A stretch of DNA of 6,855 bases from an uncultured Blautia sp. Lineage in GTDB: Bacteria > Bacillota > Clostridia > Lachnospirales > Lachnospiraceae. The stretch covers positions 1-6,855 of the forward strand of contig CAMBYR010000120.1 of the NCBI GenBank assembly GCA_945872375.1. Direction: 5' to 3'. Below, in pieces: positions 6,241-6,855 of this stretch. Below the pieces are notes generated by a model. The model did not search any database. It saw only the letters and a list, made by a program, of their open reading frames with translations, and was not told the DNA's origin. The first letter of the stretch is position 1. Every line of letters starts with the position of its first letter. A program made the position numbers and the translations under genes.

Positions 6241-6245
6241 AGGAG
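6241..6245 (+). promoter_or_regulatory. Ribosome binding site with long spacing
   Basis: AGGAG lies 12 bases before the ATG at 6258-6260, which is longer than usual. The next in-frame ATG (6264) would be 18 bases away, so the first ATG is preferred. Confidence 0.55.
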
Positions 6246-6257
6246 ATTTATCTGATT

Positions 6258-6855
6258 ATGAAAATGAAAAAAACAGCCGCATTACTTATGGCTTTCGGTA
6301 TTACACTTTCTTCGCTTTTCCCGGCCCCGGCCTGCGCAGAAGAGGTTACAGGCGAAGGAATCACCACAAATTCCATTCAGGCATGGCCCCAGGCGGCAGA
6401 CATCACATCCACCGCAGCCGTTGTCATGGAGGATTCCACCAACACCATCCTTTTTGCAAAAAACATGAACCAGACCCTCTATCCGGGAAGTTCCGTAAAG
6501 ATCATGACTACCCTTCTGGCTCTGGAAAACAGTAATCTCACAGACCTGGTCACCATGACGGAAACAGGACTGGAGGGCGCCACAGACGGGGGTGCCAATA
6601 TCGCCGCACAGATCGACGAGGTATTCACCATGGAGCAGTGCCTGTACGCCATCATGCTGGCCTCCGCCAATGATGTGGCGCTCCAGGTAGCCGAACAGAT
6701 CGGCGGCTCCGTGGAAAACTTTGTACAGATGATGAACACCAGAGCCCAGGAACTGGGATGTACCAATACACTGTTTACAAACCCCACCGGGCTTCCTGAT
6801 GAAAACCAGCATATCACCGCACATGACATGGCACTCATCATGGAGGCTGCCATCC
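6258..6855 (+). CDS. D-alanyl-D-alanine carboxypeptidase (peptidase S11, low-molecular-mass PBP), N-terminal part
   Basis: The first 199 codons are present and the gene runs off the right edge. S11 enzymes remove the terminal D-Ala from peptidoglycan pentapeptides outside the membrane, limiting cross-linking. The protein starts with a signal peptide: MKMKK, a hydrophobic core to about residue 22, and an ACA site before E28. The mature part shows VVMEDSTNTILFAKN (55-69), then YPGSSVKIMTT with the catalytic SxxK at S78-K81, the second motif S136-A137-N138 within LASANDVA, and FTNPTGLPDENQHITAHDMA, the stretch normally found before the third (KTG) motif. KTG itself lies outside the window, as would the C-terminal anchor domain. 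It is transcribed away from the polysaccharide genes, from a promoter that shares a -35 site with theirs. Dac paralogs (DacF-like or DacA-like) cannot be separated on this part. Confidence 0.95.
   Translation, partial: MKMKKTAALLMAFGITLSSLFPAPACAEEVTGEGITTNSIQAWPQAADITSTAAVVMEDSTNTILFAKNMNQTLYPGSSVKIMTTLLALENSNLTDLVTMTETGLEGATDGGANIAAQIDEVFTMEQCLYAIMLASANDVALQVAEQIGGSVENFVQMMNTRAQELGCTNTLFTNPTGLPDENQHITAHDMALIMEAAI

Noticed and set aside
6282..6824. Minus-strand 180-codon ORF opposite the carboxypeptidase
   Set aside because: Antisense to a gene with signal peptide, SxxK and SxN motifs; its own product is Gly/Cys/His-rich and resembles no family I know.

Overview
The window looks like chromosomal DNA of a low-to-moderate GC Firmicute, most likely a gut Clostridium relative of the Lachnospiraceae type. 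This rests on AGGAGG-type ribosome sites, sigma-A promoters with extended -10 elements, tightly packed genes, and the style of the LCP, sugar-transferase and D,D-carboxypeptidase proteins. Genus cannot be read from the sequence.

Almost everything belongs to one leftward (minus-strand) cluster for a cell-surface polysaccharide. In transcription order (right to left) it holds: a two-domain family 2 glycosyltransferase (6115-4256); a single-domain rhamnosyltransferase-like family 2 glycosyltransferase (4246-3290); a 172-base gap with a possible 28-residue ORF and a candidate internal promoter; a polyprenyl-phosphate sugar-1-phosphate transferase (3117-1714, TTG start); an LCP (LytR-CpsA-Psr) protein (1692-280) with a Tyr/Asp repeat tail; a strong intrinsic terminator (274-234); and the first 59 residues of another family 2 glycosyltransferase running off the left edge. 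At the right, facing the other way, is the first 199 residues of a secreted D-alanyl-D-alanine carboxypeptidase (6258 onward).

The expected pathway is as follows. The membrane sugar transferase primes undecaprenyl phosphate, the glycosyltransferases extend the chain, and the LCP protein moves the finished polymer from the lipid carrier to peptidoglycan. The divergent carboxypeptidase trims the peptidoglycan peptides. No flippase or polymerase gene lies in this window. The two divergent promoters appear to use the same palindromic TTGCAA as their -35 element, which would tie expression of the polysaccharide cluster and the carboxypeptidase together.

The most unusual features are the shared -35 with six TGTTA/TAACA boxes around it, and the 68-residue LCP tail made only of Tyr, Asp, Asn, Ser and Gly in 4- and 5-residue units. 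I see no RNA genes, mobile elements, CRISPR arrays or pseudogenes. The core system is a recognisable polysaccharide assembly locus, not a clearly new system.
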